Positions 24,612 to 58,455 of a stretch of 64,000 bases of DNA are shown one piece after another. Every line of letters begins with the position of its first letter. Position 1 is the first letter of the stretch. The notes beneath the pieces are model-generated. The model was not told where the DNA came from. It searched no databases and saw only the letters and a program-made list of their open reading frames with translations. The position numbers and the translations under genes were made by a program. Source of the stretch: Cheilinus undulatus (lineage: Eukaryota; Chordata; Actinopteri; Labriformes; Labridae); contig NC_054873.1 in the NCBI RefSeq assembly GCF_018320785.1, forward strand, positions 30,098,196 to 30,162,195. Reading direction: 5' to 3'.

Positions 24612-25385
24612 ATTACGTTTATATGCAGTCGATATTCAGGTTAAGATCAATATTCTGGTTTCTGAAACATTCGGAATAACCCATTTACATGCGCTAGCAA
24701 ACAGGGTTACTCCTGTATACATGGTAACTGTAATCAATTGGGATATCCCGATCAAAACCGCGACTCACAGACAACACCTCGATGCACGGAGAATGCCATT
24801 TCTGCTTCATCTTTCTGTATCCAAAAACAACAACAACAACAACAGCAGCACGGCGGATATTGAACAGTCCGGGGCAGTAGCAGTCGCCTTCGTTTGCACT
24901 TTGGTGCTGGTAATGACCCACCACCAGTACTTTACACTATTCTGTCTCACTTTCTTCATTAATGGAAGGCAAGAAAGTGAAGAAATAGGAAATGGAGCCG
25001 GAGCTGTGCCATCCATATCCATGCTACCTGTTTCCACTAGAGCCCCCCCAGACAACACCAGAAGTGTGGTGTTGTGTTGCATTTCGCCATGTTTACAACA
25101 AGAAGTTCCTGTACTCAAAAGACCAAGATTCCTTGCAAATAGAACATGCACAGAACACAAATTAATGTTCCTTTCGATAGGGATATCCCGATAGGCGTAT
25201 ATATGACCAAATATTCGGGTTAGAAAAGGAGTAACCCAGGGGTCATATTCGGGTTTTTAAAAACCGGAATATAAGCATATTCGGGTTTTTCAGAAGGGTT
25301 ATTGGTGTTTACATGGATGTGTGCAACCAGGTTATTGCTAATATTACGGTTATGAAAGGGTTATTGACTGCATGTAAATGTAGTC
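24612..25385. mobile_element. Foldback/MITE-like element nested in the Tc1-like relic
   Basis: The ends are inverted and similar: left ACGTTTATATGCAGTCGATA near 24616, right TATTGACTGCATGTAAATGT near 25361. Inner parts also pair (GGGATATCCCGAT near 24739 and again near 25180). The interior holds (CAA)n at 24826-24843. The 157-codon frame inside it (24721-25194) has no family resemblance and is judged non-coding. The element separates GTGTCTTTATATTA from TCAATCACTCAGGTG of the host relic. Confidence 0.6.
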
Positions 25386-25656
25386 AATCACTCAGGTGAT
25401 CCTCATTTCTCTAATTGTGAGACCCTAGCAGCAACTGTCTGGACCTCTGTTGGATTAGCTCAGTCACTTTAAAGGGGATGAATATTTATGCAGTCACTTA
25501 TTTTACATTACAGGTTTTTATTTAATTGACATTACTTTGTAGAAATCTGTTCTCAATTTGACATTTAAGAGTATTTTTGTATATATATTTTTTGTTGAGA
25601 AGACAAATTTTATTGACCATTATTAATCTCTAAAATCAATGAAAATATAAAACATC

Positions 25657-25843
25657 TGGGCGTGCAGATGGTCAAGTGGTTTATGGCGCTACCCATGTAT
25701 GCAGGCGGCCCGGGTTTGAATCTGGCCTGTGGCCCTTTGACCGCACGTCTCTCCCCACTCTCTTCCCTGTTTCAGAGTCTATCCACTGTCATTCCTCTAT
25801 CTAATGAAGGCATGAAAAGGCCCAAAAATAAATCTTTAAAAAA
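25657..25843 (+). mobile_element. tRNA-derived SINE with 10-bp target duplication
   Basis: The head has tRNA-promoter-like parts: a box A-like GTCAAGTGGTTTATGGCGC and a box B-like GGTTTGAATC. The body follows (CTCTCCCCACTCTCTTCC) and the tail is AAATCTTTAAAAAA. ATAAAACATC is repeated exactly on both sides (25647-25656 and 25844-25853), the mark of LINE-driven insertion. A relative lies inverted at 55624-55774. Confidence 0.85.
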
Positions 25844-25882
25844 ATAAAACATCCAAGGGGTCAGTACTTTAATAGACACTGT

Positions 25883-28419
25883 ATGTGCTGTAATGATGTG
25901 TTTCCTAAACATGCTAGCTCTGTCCTGTCTCTTGGTTCAGTCATGTATTGTTCTATTTAAGGTCCATACTGCAAATTTGATCAAATAAAAATCTAAAACA
26001 TTTTCATAAGCTGCTGTTATTAAAGCTGTTATTAAGAAGGTAGTGGTTGGTCCTGAGGCTCACTGGTAGACCTGCTGGTTTAGTGAGTTGAGAGGATTAT
26101 AATATTTAAAATCATCTTCACCTGTCCTCATGTCTGTGGTCTGAGTCTTGTTTAGAATCTGATTATCATCTGGTGTGTAGTCAGCCTTAGTCTGTTCATG
26201 TAAAACTGTATCAGGTCTTCCTGTACTAGCCTGACTCCTTTAGCAGACCCTTCCTGCCTCTTGGACCTGTTTAATGTCCGTGTCTTACAGGATAAGATGT
26301 TGTAAATGTTGGCCCTGTGTTTGAGACTGTCCAACCTAAGATAAGTCCAACATTCTGGAGATAGAACCAAAACAAAGTTAAAGCAACATAAACACCAAAG
26401 TCAAGGTCAGACGCCACATTTGAACCGCCCAGTCCAGGACTCCACTCAAAATCAACAGTCTTATCCTGGTTACTGTGACATGGAGAACCACCGTCAAGAC
26501 TGGGTCTAGACCCTTTAATGTCCTCCTGATAGACTTGACATAAACACAACATACTTGTTCCCTACAGAGAGGATCAGTGGTCCATGAAGAAATCTCTAAA
26601 CCCAGTCAAACCCGTACCACAAGCCTCCAGAGGTGGACTGGGTTAACTGGCTCAGTGGTCAGCTATAGAACCAGCATCACCTGGCTTTGTTGACTTTGGG
26701 TTTCTCTGAATACTCTATAAAGGTTTTCATATTTCTATCCATGATTGTTTGAGTCTTTTCTGTGTTTATGTCTCTATCATAGTGGGTCTTTAGTCCAACT
26801 CCAGCTGGTCCAGGTTCATCCAGGTCTCAGTGAGATGGGATCAAACCAGAGAGATAGACTTACCCATGCTGCCACGAATTATTTTGAAAGTGTCTCCCTT
26901 GTCTCTCTCCTAATCGCTGCTGTCCATCAACCTTTTAGGCTCTCGTCCATTGGGAAATCGTGGAAACTTAAATAAGGGTGTGTTTGCCTGTTCTTTGAGC
27001 ATCAAGGGACAATACAATGACACTTTCGAGTTGAATATGCCATGATCTAACTATAGTTTTCGGCGACAAGTAAAACTAGTGTACTTTTAATGGGAGTGGT
27101 AGCGACCTGGAACTGTTTTTTTCACTGCCTTTCCTCGCTTCTGCTTTTGGAACACCCTGCATGAAAAAGAGCCTTTCTTGTCTTCACATTGATGATGCTC
27201 ATCAGGCACAGTGTTTAATTTGCAAAGATGTAAAAACTTGTATATAGATACAGTGTTTAACAAATTTGTAAGACCACCTGTCATATTTGTCTCAAAGACC
27301 ATCCAGCATCATGAAGTGCTTTAATGCAGACTCTTTCATTTTCAGTGAGCTCTCCACGTTTTACCATTTTGAACAGGAATGAGGGATTTCAAACTGAATT
27401 CACCCAAATTTGAGCTGGCTCACTGGGCTTCTCTGACAAGTCAGAAATTAATCAAGCATAACATTCAAACACTAAAACTCATTTTTCTGTTCAGGAATGC
27501 AAGTAAATAACTATAATTGGACATATTAATCAATAAATATTAATGTGTCAATTTGAATATACTGTTGGGATTTTAAAAGGATTGATAATGTTGGAATTTA
27601 TGAATGCATTGTTTTGCTTGTGCTTCAGACATCACTGACCATGGTATTAAATCAAATGTTTTATCATGAACAACATGAAACATGATTAGACAACACTTTG
27701 ACAACAAAACTGAGTGTCTTCCCCTGCTGCAGAGTCACTTCCTCACCTGAACACTGGATGGCAGGCATGACTTATTTTTTCAGGACAGGGTCAAGTGAGG
27801 CAGTTTTACTTTTAAGTGATAACTCTTCATAAAAAAATGTATTTAGGTATTTTTCTCAAAAATAAACGATGTGTCTACATAAATATGCTCTTCTTGGTGT
27901 TTCTGTAAGTGTATGTTGTTTCATAACACCCCTATTTATGACTTTGCACTGGCTTAAAACAATTAAGAACCCAGAAGACTTGTGCTGGAATGACTTGAAC
28001 AACTGCAGACTCATTAGAAGTGTTCATAAAGGCAGATTTTTAATATCTAATATCCAAAAATAGGCACACAAAAGGCACATCACTTGGCAGGCAATTGTGT
28101 TTTGTGTTGCATGCATGTACCTGCATGACTTGCTGAATCTGTATGACACCAGCTGAATTTGAGGTAGTCTGATGTGATTTTTGTTCATTTCAGACTCAAT
28201 ACTCAAGGAGACAATGCTTTTGAGGTTTTACTTAATTAACTTTGAAAATGTCTGCTGCTGGAATCAAGAGCTTTGGAAACTGGAGACTTACTTTTGTGTC
28301 TGCTCTTATGAAATTATCTGCATTAATGTCAGTTTTAATCTGACTCTCAATTGGCTTTTACTGATTATTATGAAGCACTTTGTGACTTCTGTTATCGATA
28401 TGTACAATTTCACCTTGCT
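25883..28419. other. Intergenic, nothing recognised
   Basis: About 2.5 kb with no exon, RNA gene or transposon end that I can support. Open frames here are short and show no conserved-looking composition. Confidence 0.5.
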
Positions 28420-29812
28420 AGTATCTGGTTTGACCCCCTTTTGCCTTCAGAACTGCCTTTATTCTTCAACAAGGTGTTTCAATAAGGTGTTGGAAACAGT
28501 CCCCAGAGATTTTGGTCCACACTGACATGATAGTATCTTGCAGTTGCTGCAGATTTGTCTGCTGCACATCCATGATGCGACCCTCCCTTCCACCACATCT
28601 CAAAGGTGCTGTATTGGGTTGAGATCTGGTGACTTTGGAGGCCACTGGGGTACTGTGAACTCACTGTCATGTTCAAGAAAGCAGATTGAGGTTATCTGAG
28701 TTTAGTGACATGGTGCATTAATTCTGCTAGAAGTAGCCATCAGAACATGACTGGGATGTAACAGGTACACTGTGGTCATAAAGATGAACATGGTCAGCTA
28801 CAATACTCAGGTAGGCTGCAGCATTTAAATGATGCTTAGTTGTCTCCTTAGTAGGGGTGTAACGATTCGTCGATTTGGATTAATATATCGATTGTTTGAG
28901 CAATGATTCAGTCAAATTGAGTCAAAGTATAAACATCAATATCCATCGCCATTTTTACCTTACGCTTTTATTTTGAAAGTCCCCTCGCGCATCCCCTTAT
29001 TCACTTTGTTGAAGAATGTTTTTCATGTAAATGCCTTTTGGCAATGAAATTCTCAAAACGTATTAATTTTTGTTGGTTTTTTTTTTTCCTTTATGTGAAA
29101 AGTAACAAATTGTGGTAAATGGGTTCACAATATCACCTGATATCGATCACAGGCCTCTAAATTTAATCAATTTGAAATCGAATTGTGGCAGACTTTGTGA
29201 TATTGGCTAATATCGAATCATTGTTCTGAGAATCGATATCGTATCGTACTGTATCATATCGTGATGAAACTGGTGATTTACACCCCTACTCCTTAGTACT
29301 AAGGCACCCAAGTTGTGCCAAGCAAATATTCCCCACACCATTACACCACCACCAGTCTGAACCGTTGATACTAGGTGGAATGGATCCACGCTTTTACGTT
29401 GTTTATGCCAAATTCTGACCTTACCATCTGAAGGTCAAAGCTGAGATCAGTGTTGTAATTTGCAGCCTCAGCTTCTTGTTCTTAGCTGATAGTAGTGGCA
29501 CCTGGTGTGGTCTTCTACTGCTGTAGCCCATCTGCTTCAAGGTTCGACACATTGTACGTTCAGAGATGGTATTCTGCGTACCTTGGTTGTAATGAGTGGT
29601 TATTTGAGTTACTGTTTACTTTTGATCATCTCAAACCAGTCTAACCATTTGCCTCTGACACCAACAAGGCATTTTCATCCTCACAACTGCCGCTCACTGG
29701 ATATTTTCTCTTTTTTGGACCATTCTCTGTAAACCCTAGAGATGGTTGTGCATGAAAATCCCAGCAGATCCGCAGTTTCTGAAATACTCAGACCAGCCCG
29801 TCTGGCGGTGAG
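28420..29812 (-). pseudogene. Tc1-like transposon/transposase relic split by a MITE
   Basis: Minus-strand reading, start side at 29812. An HTH-like part (RRAG, SISETADLLGF, TISRVYREWS by frame reading) is followed by GGGVMVWGIFAWHNLGALV near 29310-29350, then the nested element. The C-terminal end is near 28430-28560, with a KAVLKAKGG-type tail. Stops and frameshifts are frequent, and the 5' part lacks the sequence between CGTCTGGC and GGTGAGTGTA near 29805. It is a dead copy. Confidence 0.7.
28852..29288. mobile_element. hAT-like MITE with exact 8-bp target duplication
   Basis: The left end TAGGGGTGTAA and right end TTACACCCCTA are exact inverted copies. CTCCTTAG flanks both sides (28844-28851 and 29289-29296). 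An 8-bp duplication is typical of hAT transposition. The 437-bp interior is AT-rich with repeated ATCGAT-type words and no open frame. It interrupts the Tc1-like relic. Confidence 0.85.
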
Positions 29813-30029
29813 TGTAAATGTATAACACTTTATTTACTTAGTTTCACCTTTTTTAATGGTCTCAATCTATTTGTGTTTGCCTTTATTGATTTGGAACATG
29901 TCAAATCATTAATTCATTCTTAGCTAAGAATTAGTCTCATTACAAAGAATGATTCGCAATTCCACATTTAACCTCAACCTTAACCAGGCTGCAGGTTTGT
30001 CAGTCTTTATTTGTGGAAATGTAAGGATG

Positions 30030-30452
30030 TAAGGGTGCTGAGGCATGCACCCAAGAGGGCACCTCATTACATTTTGTCCAGTGGAATGACCCTCTTGAGA
30101 GCACTGTATCATTTTTGTTCCCTGAAATGGTACCCTAGAGGACACGTTATCAAAGTTTTTCCACTTGAAGGGCAGCTTTCAGAGCATTTTATCAATTTTT
30201 TTATCCTCTAGAATAATACCCTGGATTGTCCTTTATCACATTTTTTTCTCTGGAATGGTTTCATGGAGGGCACTAAGTCAAGTTTGTCCACCTCGAAGAC
30301 AATTCTTTTTTCTTTCTTGTTTTTTTTCCCCAGAAGGGCACTCTTGAGAGAACTTAGCCATCATGTTTTATGTACCATAGGGGCATCCAAAAGGGCACTT
30401 TCACAAAATTAATTTAAACATTAGGACCCCCCATCTAAGTCCACCACTGATA
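30030..30452. repeat. Degenerate minisatellite within a probable hAT-like element
   Basis: Units of roughly 40-50 bp recur from about 30040 to 30400, each with words like AGGGCACT..TTATCA and TTTTTCCA/TTTGTCCA. The block ends in CTAAGTCCACCACTG at 30436-30450, an inverted hAT-like terminus. The opposite end was not found. Confidence 0.5.
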
Positions 30453-30469
30453 TGCAAGACAACTCTTAG

Positions 30470-31289
30470 TCGCCACCCCTTGCAGACCACTATTGTGAGA
30501 CACCACTTCTGTGAGTACGGAAATACACACTAAAACTTTCAAAATGTAATCTAAACTTTCAGTAAGGGGAACGGGAAGGGTTAGGATACCAAATGAGCTT
30601 CAAAATCTGGTAACAAAATGTTAAATAAAGACAACTAAAAGTGTGCTAACAGGAAAAAACCTTGTCCTCCATGAAAACACTCTTAACCCTGCTAACATAG
30701 CTAACGTAGCAGAAACTATACTAGCTGTTTAAGCTAAGTAGGTAATGTAGCTGAATGTACACCTGCAGTTTTGTAAATCTCATAAACCTGTTTTATTCAC
30801 TTAAAATAGTTGTTGCTAACATGGCTAAAGCTAACAAAGCTAACTTAGGGTATGCTACGTTTTCTAACACTGTCAAAGCAATGTTAGCTACGAAGCTAAG
30901 TTACCTGTGTAATGTTAGCATAAGCTACCTTTTACTGCTCACAGTACTTGAGCTTAAGCTAAGGGAGCTCCTTTGGTTTACAAAGTAACTTTTAGCACAT
31001 AGCTAGCATAGCTGCATTAGCTGAAGCAAGCCACTGTTCGCTTAACTACCTCTAAAACAGGTTTATACTTAAATCCTGAGTTAGACTTCTGACCTTTTCT
31101 GTTTATTTGTGAAAAGTTTCTTGGTCTGTAATGTTTACACAATGTGATTATTTCATGAAAGTAAGTGCCAGATTTGTTTATGAATAAAGTTGAGTTAAAA
31201 AAAAAAAATCTGAAATGGAAAATACATTGCAGTTGTGGTCTGCAAGTGCAAGTGTCAAAGCTGTGGTCGGCAGCCAGACCCCTCTTGTG
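30470..31289 (-). repeat. GCTA-core repeat element, copy A (inverted)
   Basis: Reading on the minus strand from 31289: GTCTGGCTGCCGACCAC, then AACTTTATTCATAAACAAAT, ATGAAATAATCACATTGTG and AACATTACAGAC. A core of degenerate GCTA words (30680-31020) follows, then CCTAACCC and a GTGTGTATTTCCGTACTCA block near 30520. It has the same order as copies B, C and D. It lies 1.2 kb upstream of the slc17a8 start codon. Confidence 0.75.
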
Positions 31290-32520
31290 AAATGGGGGAT
31301 TATTTGACATGCCAAAGCTGATACAGATATTTTAGGTGACTGTTTTTATAACATAATGGCTGTAGATGGAGAAAATGGATTTGGTGGCAGATTTACTGGC
31401 AATTCCTTTTTTTTTTTTTTTTTTTTTTTCTTTTTGAGAAGGACATTGAAGCTGGACCTTACAGTGTGCCACTTTTGAGAAATAATAGCTGTGACATGAG
31501 GATGATATTAAATGTAAGGTATGGTATTGATTGCCTGGGAGGCCCAAGTGTAAAATGCACAACATGCCACTGGTGTAAAATGCTGAGAGATTGGTGCAAA
31601 TGCTTAGGTTAGGAACCATATACTTCTATGACACCAAGCATTATGGAGGCCTTATGATAGCAACTACTCAATTTCTCATAATTATGTTTAAATTTTGATT
31701 GGTTTCTTGAGCTCTTTACTTATTTATGCTGCCAACTCTGGAGAACAATGCTGATCTTGTGTAGATGTCTGTCTTCTATGTATGTATGATACCATACAAA
31801 CAAATATTGTGTGATTTTAAACTTGGAGCATAACAGCCCAGATTAAGGTTTCAAGTGCTCTGTTTTTACACCACAGTAGCTGAGCTATTCCTGTCTTTCC
31901 TCAATGCAACTTGTCAAGCTCATGCATATTTCAATTGTTGCTCCTCTGGGCTGCTATCAGATAGACCAAACTCGCTGAAGAGGCGGTGCTGTGGAGATGA
32001 TGATGATGATGATGATGATGTGTAAAGCTAGGGGCTGGGTTTTTCAAACACCAGCTACACCTGCCCCTCCTCACCAGGGATGGATGATGATGAAGAGGAG
32101 ATCTAAGCTGTGCATTCAGTGAAGCCCCAGACAAAAGGGTGCTCACAATGCCTGACTGAAAACCTGGATCCTACACCTTCATTTGCTCTCATCCTTATTC
32201 ATCAGTCCTTCCCCAAACCAGATCTGTTGGAGGGGACACCAGCTCCGAGAGCTTTAGCTCCATGGTGCTTTGAACATTGAGGAATACTTCTACATCACCT
32301 TAGAGTCACTTCCTCATAGAAACCTCCCCTCAAGCAGAGAGGAGTACAGAAACTGAGGGACCTCGGAAAGGTGGAGCAGACCTCTGGTGCAACAAACTCA
32401 ACAAGAATGAAGAAAAGCTCCTAGTGGATTTTTTTTGCCTTTCTCTCAACCGATTGTGTTAAGGAGCTATCAAGACACAATTTGATATAAAAGGAAAGAG
32501 AAAACAAAGACGCAGCAAAA
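31290..32520. other. slc17a8 upstream and 5' UTR region with (GAT)n
   Basis: Includes a T run near 31408-31429 and a perfect (GAT)n tract at 31996-32020. The sequence from about 32080 to 32520 probably contains the 5' UTR, since the ATG at 32521 opens the VGLUT3 frame, but no transcription start can be set. No E-box-rich or TATA-type core stands out. Confidence 0.4.
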
Positions 32521-53620
<21,100 letters not shown>

Positions 53621-54010
53621 GACACCCTGTGGGCCAAAGGACTTTCAAAACCTTAAAACCCTGTAGAAGCTAACATTTCATTTCATACCTTTGGAAATGT
53701 AAAAAACTTCAAGGAATAGACGGCAGCAGATGCTTTATCTGTACCTCATAATGGCCCTTTTCTTTATTTTGACTAATACTCCAGTTTAACTGTGATGTGC
53801 TGTCAAATCTACAGCAAGAAATCAAATATAGACAGAACAAAAAGTCAAACTTTTATAGCATTTTTATCAGGAGCAACATTACGTTGAAAGATCAGCATAT
53901 CGATAATTTAACCAGACATTAAACACTAGTGAAATCTTCACTGACACATACTGTAGACTAGAATTCATCCTTTGATGGAAACTTAACAACAGACCAAGGT
54001 TAATAAAGAA
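53621..54010 (+). other. slc17a8: slc17a8 proximal 3' UTR with candidate poly(A) signal
   Basis: Directly follows the stop codon. AATAAA at 54002-54007 is the first canonical signal. The actual transcript may run further. Confidence 0.5.
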
Positions 54011-55609
54011 ATCATTGCAAGCAAAACGTTGACTGAACTTTATGTAGCTTACTTTGCACCTTGTGAAAAGTTTTATGTTTAGTGTCAGCTATGCAATGTG
54101 AAAAAGAGGTATGCTTGTTGAATGTATTAATGGGGTTTACAGCAGACCATAGTGTTAATGTAATGAGCCTTAATTTGTTTTCTTTCTGTTTTTGCTTTTA
54201 TGTATTTGCTGTTGCTAGCACACTCTCATTGTTAAGCTCGCTCCCCAGGTCTGAGCCGGTTTTTATTTAATGTATTCAAGTAACCACTCTCCATCCAAGC
54301 AGCACAAGAGGACAAAACAAAGTCTTGCATAACTCCATCATGCATTTTGTGCAGCTGCTTTCCTTGTGTATTTTTTTCAGTTTTTTAGTGTTTCATAACT
54401 GGAGACAAAGTTTGTTTCTAAAAAGCAGTACTGTAATGTTTCACTCTTCACTCTTTCACTTTTTCTCTAACTCTTTATCATTGATGCTAAAGAGGCAAAA
54501 TATGATTTTCAATATTTAATATTTATGTTTTTGTTTGAGAGACCATTGATTTAGCGGCACTTTACTAGAACATAAGGAGGATGTTATAAAACACATTTCT
54601 ATAATGTATGAAGATTGTTTCAGAGACATAAAATCCTTGAAGAGCTTGACAGTTCAAAATTATTGAGTCATGCATGAGGGAACTATTTCATGTGATTATG
54701 TGTTTAAAAAAAGGGAAAAAGAAAGTTTGCATGGTGGCATTGTAGAGTTGTTTTCAGTGTTGACCTTCTTAGTTCAGCTTGTTAGCATGCTAACATTTGT
54801 ACATTTGACAAAAAGACTGGAGGAAAATCCTACCTGAAAAATTGGAACTAAGGATACACAGTGCATGAATAAATTGATTTAGTCCACTCTAATGCCAGCT
54901 GTTAGTAAGCTTTAACCTCTACGGACTATGGCTAAGTCCCATTTCAGGGGAGGCATCCTTCAGACAATGTATTCTTAGACAAATTATGTCATAATGGCAA
55001 GTCATAGGCTTTTCCATTTATAAAAGCCTTTGCACACTCAGTCTGTTTTTTTTCCATCCAAAATTGTTGCATGTTAAAAAAAAGACAGAATACCAGGCTG
55101 TCTTAATCATGCCTGCACAGTGTCACCTCCATTTTCAATTTCTACACCTGCCTTATGATCCGCTTGTGAAATTTACTGCAGAGCAAATCGCTCCATCTCT
55201 TGCAAATCTGAGCAATCCACTGCACGGCTCCAGTCCATCTCCAGTGCGTCCCAGAAGCACCACTCCCTCCTCTCTGCTCGGGGTCTATTTTCAGCACAGT
55301 CAGAAAATGTGCAAAGTGTCAACTTACAAAATCTTGAATTGAGGAGTCTTTTCAATAACAAAAATGTTCTCAATTCATTGTCTTTACAAAAAGGTAAACT
55401 AATGTTCACAATTTAGAATTCGTTTTTCGTGATGAAGGAGAAAAGCTGTATGAAAAGTTCCGACTTGCATCTCAAACACACACATGCTACACCCAAAGCA
55501 TTTTGGGAGCTCGGGGAAGGTGTCAGAACTTTTAAACATCTTTTCACTCTCAGTATGAGAAGTTTGACCACGAATATGTAATGTTTTACTTTTCAGTAGT
55601 AATACCTGA
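54011..55609. other. slc17a8-nr1h4 intergenic, proximal part, nothing recognised
   Basis: AT-rich, no conserved-looking frames. Possibly distal slc17a8 3' UTR. Confidence 0.4.
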
Positions 55610-55623
55610 TGGAGTTGAGTTTT

Positions 55624-55774
55624 TTATACATTTATTTACTTTTGGGCTTTTATGCTTTTATTGACAGTGGATAGAATCAGAAACAGGGTCGATAGAGCTG
55701 GGGAGAGACTTGCAGGAAAGTGCCACCGGCCGCATACACAGGTGCACCTCAAACTACTATGCTACCTGTGCCCC
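55624..55774 (-). mobile_element. tRNA-derived SINE, inverted, with 14-bp target duplication
   Basis: The reverse complement carries the same body as the SINE at 25657: AGTCTCTCCCCAGCTCTATC, CTATCCACTGTCAATAAAAG and GCATAAAAGCCCAAAAG. TGGAGTTGAGTTTT at 55610-55623 and TGGAGTTCAGTTTT at 55775-55788 (one mismatch) are the duplicated target. The head, including box B, is more decayed. Confidence 0.75.
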
Positions 55775-55788
55775 TGGAGTTCAGTTTT

Positions 55789-58455
55789 AAATAAATGACA
55801 CCTCAGTTAGAAAAAAAAGATAGTTGCCATGTGAGATGGAAGAAGCATGACGCTCGGCTGATCACCGCTTGGGCTTGTTCCATGGGGCTGTACTGTTAGA
55901 CCACAATATTTTATTTCAGCTCAGCACAGACTGCAAGGGTCCTTTCATGGATGCACCCCCTGAATTGGGACATAACTACCCCAGTAATGCATGAAAGAAA
56001 TCCCCAAAGTGGCCCTTTTGGGATTAAAGAAATACTTCTTTTTGATGAAATGGGTTGATCAGCTGCCATAACAGCATTGCTGCTAGCTTGGCTAAAAAGA
56101 CAAAAAATGAGTCATCATAAAAGAAAGTCACTATTCTTGTCCATCTCTCTGGCTCTTATCATAATTTCAGTGATCAAAATGATGCTGTTAGAAAGACGGT
56201 TTTAATTCTTCTGTAAACGCTTCATATCAAGCATGTCCCTCATTCTGCTTGTTTATGTTATGAGGCTTAAATTGGACATGTTAAAATCTTCCAAAGGCGG
56301 CCCTGTTTCCCATCACACTGTGGTAAACATCCTCTGTCTTATCTGTATTTAAACGCCTGCTCCATTTTCACTGCTGGAGATAATCAGTGGACAGGATATT
56401 CCTCACCAGAGTCTGACTCGCTTCAACAAAACTGCAATTAAAAAAGGATGGTCCAAGGATGTTCATCTGTTTTCAAATATTCAAATACACGTTGAAATTG
56501 TCTCTTTGTGTGGTTAGCCTTATTGTTTTTGTAACTTCTAATATTTTTTTGTCCTCTATTGTTGAGAAAAATTGTAGGTTTGGGACTTGAATTTTAGGGT
56601 TTTGGAAAAGTCACTTTCATAGGTGACCTGCATGCATGCATGCAGTAACAGAACACAACATGTCATCAAAAACTGATTCAAATTAAAGCCATTAAACACT
56701 CATAAGGGATTCTGATGTACATTTAGCTAATAAATACATAAAGTGTTGTGTTTGTCTCTTCCCATAGGCCTTTGCTGCCATCTCTTTCCCCACATGCTCT
56801 TCCACACAGACCAGTTAGTGGACAAACAGCCGGCAGCCAATGGCAAAGGTTCTGTTTATTCCAGAGAGACCGTCTGTTGACTCAGAAGGGCCTCTTTGGA
56901 TGGAGCAACAGCCTGTCAATGATTAAACTATCAATCCTGTTTTTGGACAAATTAAGGATTCTAAAGACAGGGAAATCTGGATTTTAAGCGTGGGGTTTGC
57001 TTTTCTTTGAAAACACAGGTACGCAAAGATTGGAAAGTGCCTGTACAAACAAATCTGGTGTATATTGGCACTGCGAATGGCACTGACATAATAGAAAGGT
57101 TCGACCGGTTCAAGGACACACAACAACTGTCACAGATGCCTGATAAACTGAAAGGTTGAATTGTCCACCAGGTGCGCCAAATTTATCACAAACCAGATGT
57201 TCCTCACTTAATTTTATACTTGTGAAAAATATTGTAGAAATTTAATATTGTCCAAATATTATTTAGGAAAGAAGGAAATATTTATATCTAAATAACAAAA
57301 TAAACTTAAAGCTTTTTGCTCATGATGGCATGTTTGCTCCATGTGTGATGTTTGCGTGTGGGAGTACGATCTCCACTCTGCCTGACAATTCATGAGGCAG
57401 CCTCTTCTCGTGATGAGATAAAGAGGGATTTTTTGGGAGGGAGGCTTGGGGGGGGGGGGGGTGACATGGACAGGGATGGACAGTTTAATTAATAACCACC
57501 ATCCATTTCTCCCTGACCTCAATGGTCACACATGCTTTCACTGGAGCACAGACACAAGTAGTTTAATGTTCATTACATTGATTTCGCTTTAGCTCCCTAT
57601 GTGGATAACAAAACGAGGCTGAAAGAAAGGTTCTCATTGAGGAATTATAGATCTGCTGGTGAGGGAAAGGTAAGCTCTACACCACTATTTCATTTTCTCA
57701 GTGGCGTACGGGTGACTTCTATGAGTCCGTGGTGTGCCACCACGTCTGAGGTATGCTCTGCTGATGTGTGGGCTGCAGGAGTGGACTGACGGTTTTTAGG
57801 AGTCAGCGTGGGTTGCATTTGGACCTCTGGGGAAATTACACTGGGTTAATTGAAAGAGTGAGGGAGTTCATAGAGTACTGTTTCATATGTGACAGTTTTG
57901 TGGCCTTGAGACCAGAAGTTGCTGTCTGAATGTGACAAAAAAAAGGTGTCTGTTTTTAAATGCAAGGATTGATTGTGTTTTAAAATCAGCTGCATTTGAT
58001 GGAATTGAATTTAATTCCTTTTGTGTAAAATAACATTAAAGGAAGGGAACACTGATCTGGAAACACATCCTGTAGGGTACAACATGAACTTGAAATCTAT
58101 TTGATAGAATGTATAAAATATTAAAGCTTTTATAAAGGCTCTCAGTCAGGCCTTAATGCAGCCTCACCTTCCACTCACAGCTGCCTGCAGGCATCTACTG
58201 AGTCTCCTCTGTGCTGGGGGAAAAAACCTTAACATTTGTGGATGCAGAGGCTCACTGGCATGTTTTATTACAACAGATGCAGGTTTCAGAAAGTCCAGCA
58301 AACCTGTCAAAGTTTGTTAAATAAACTCATCATGACCACCACATCTCTCACCTGTTTTTGCTTTTAACAGGGCTAAACAAAGACTGACCATCATTACAAC
58401 CACTTTGCCCTGCCCTGCCTTTGTTTTCTGAGTTGGTGTCCAAAGACCCTCCTGA
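55789..58455. other. nr1h4 upstream region
   Basis: About 2.7 kb before the first visible coding exon of nr1h4. It contains a G run of 13 at about 57450 within a purine-rich stretch. Untranslated nr1h4 exons and promoter probably lie here or further upstream but are not identifiable. Confidence 0.4.

Larger units (their letters stand above)
24370..25882. mobile_element. Tc1/mariner-like relic carrying two nested insertions
   Basis: The backbone contains GGGGATGTTCAGAGACTTGG, TTGCTTGGAGTGTTCTTTTG, GGACCTTCCAGACATAGGTG and, after the first insertion, CACTCAGGTGATCCTCATTT and AAAGGGGATGAATATTTATG, ending near TAGACACTGTA. These words occur in that order in a widespread fish DNA-transposon family, recalled rather than aligned. 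A foldback element (about 24612-25385) and a SINE (25657-25843) interrupt it. No intact transposase remains. Confidence 0.55.

Noticed and set aside
24721..25194. 157-codon open frame as a gene
   Set aside because: It lies wholly inside the foldback element, includes a (CAA)n tract read as Asn repeats, and has an overlapping open frame on the other strand.
25657..25735. tRNA gene
   Set aside because: It has box A- and B-like parts but no intact cloverleaf; it is the head of a SINE with tail and target duplication.
57440..57465. G-quadruplex regulatory element upstream of nr1h4
   Set aside because: It is mainly a single long G run, more simply a homopolymer; nothing ties it to a promoter.
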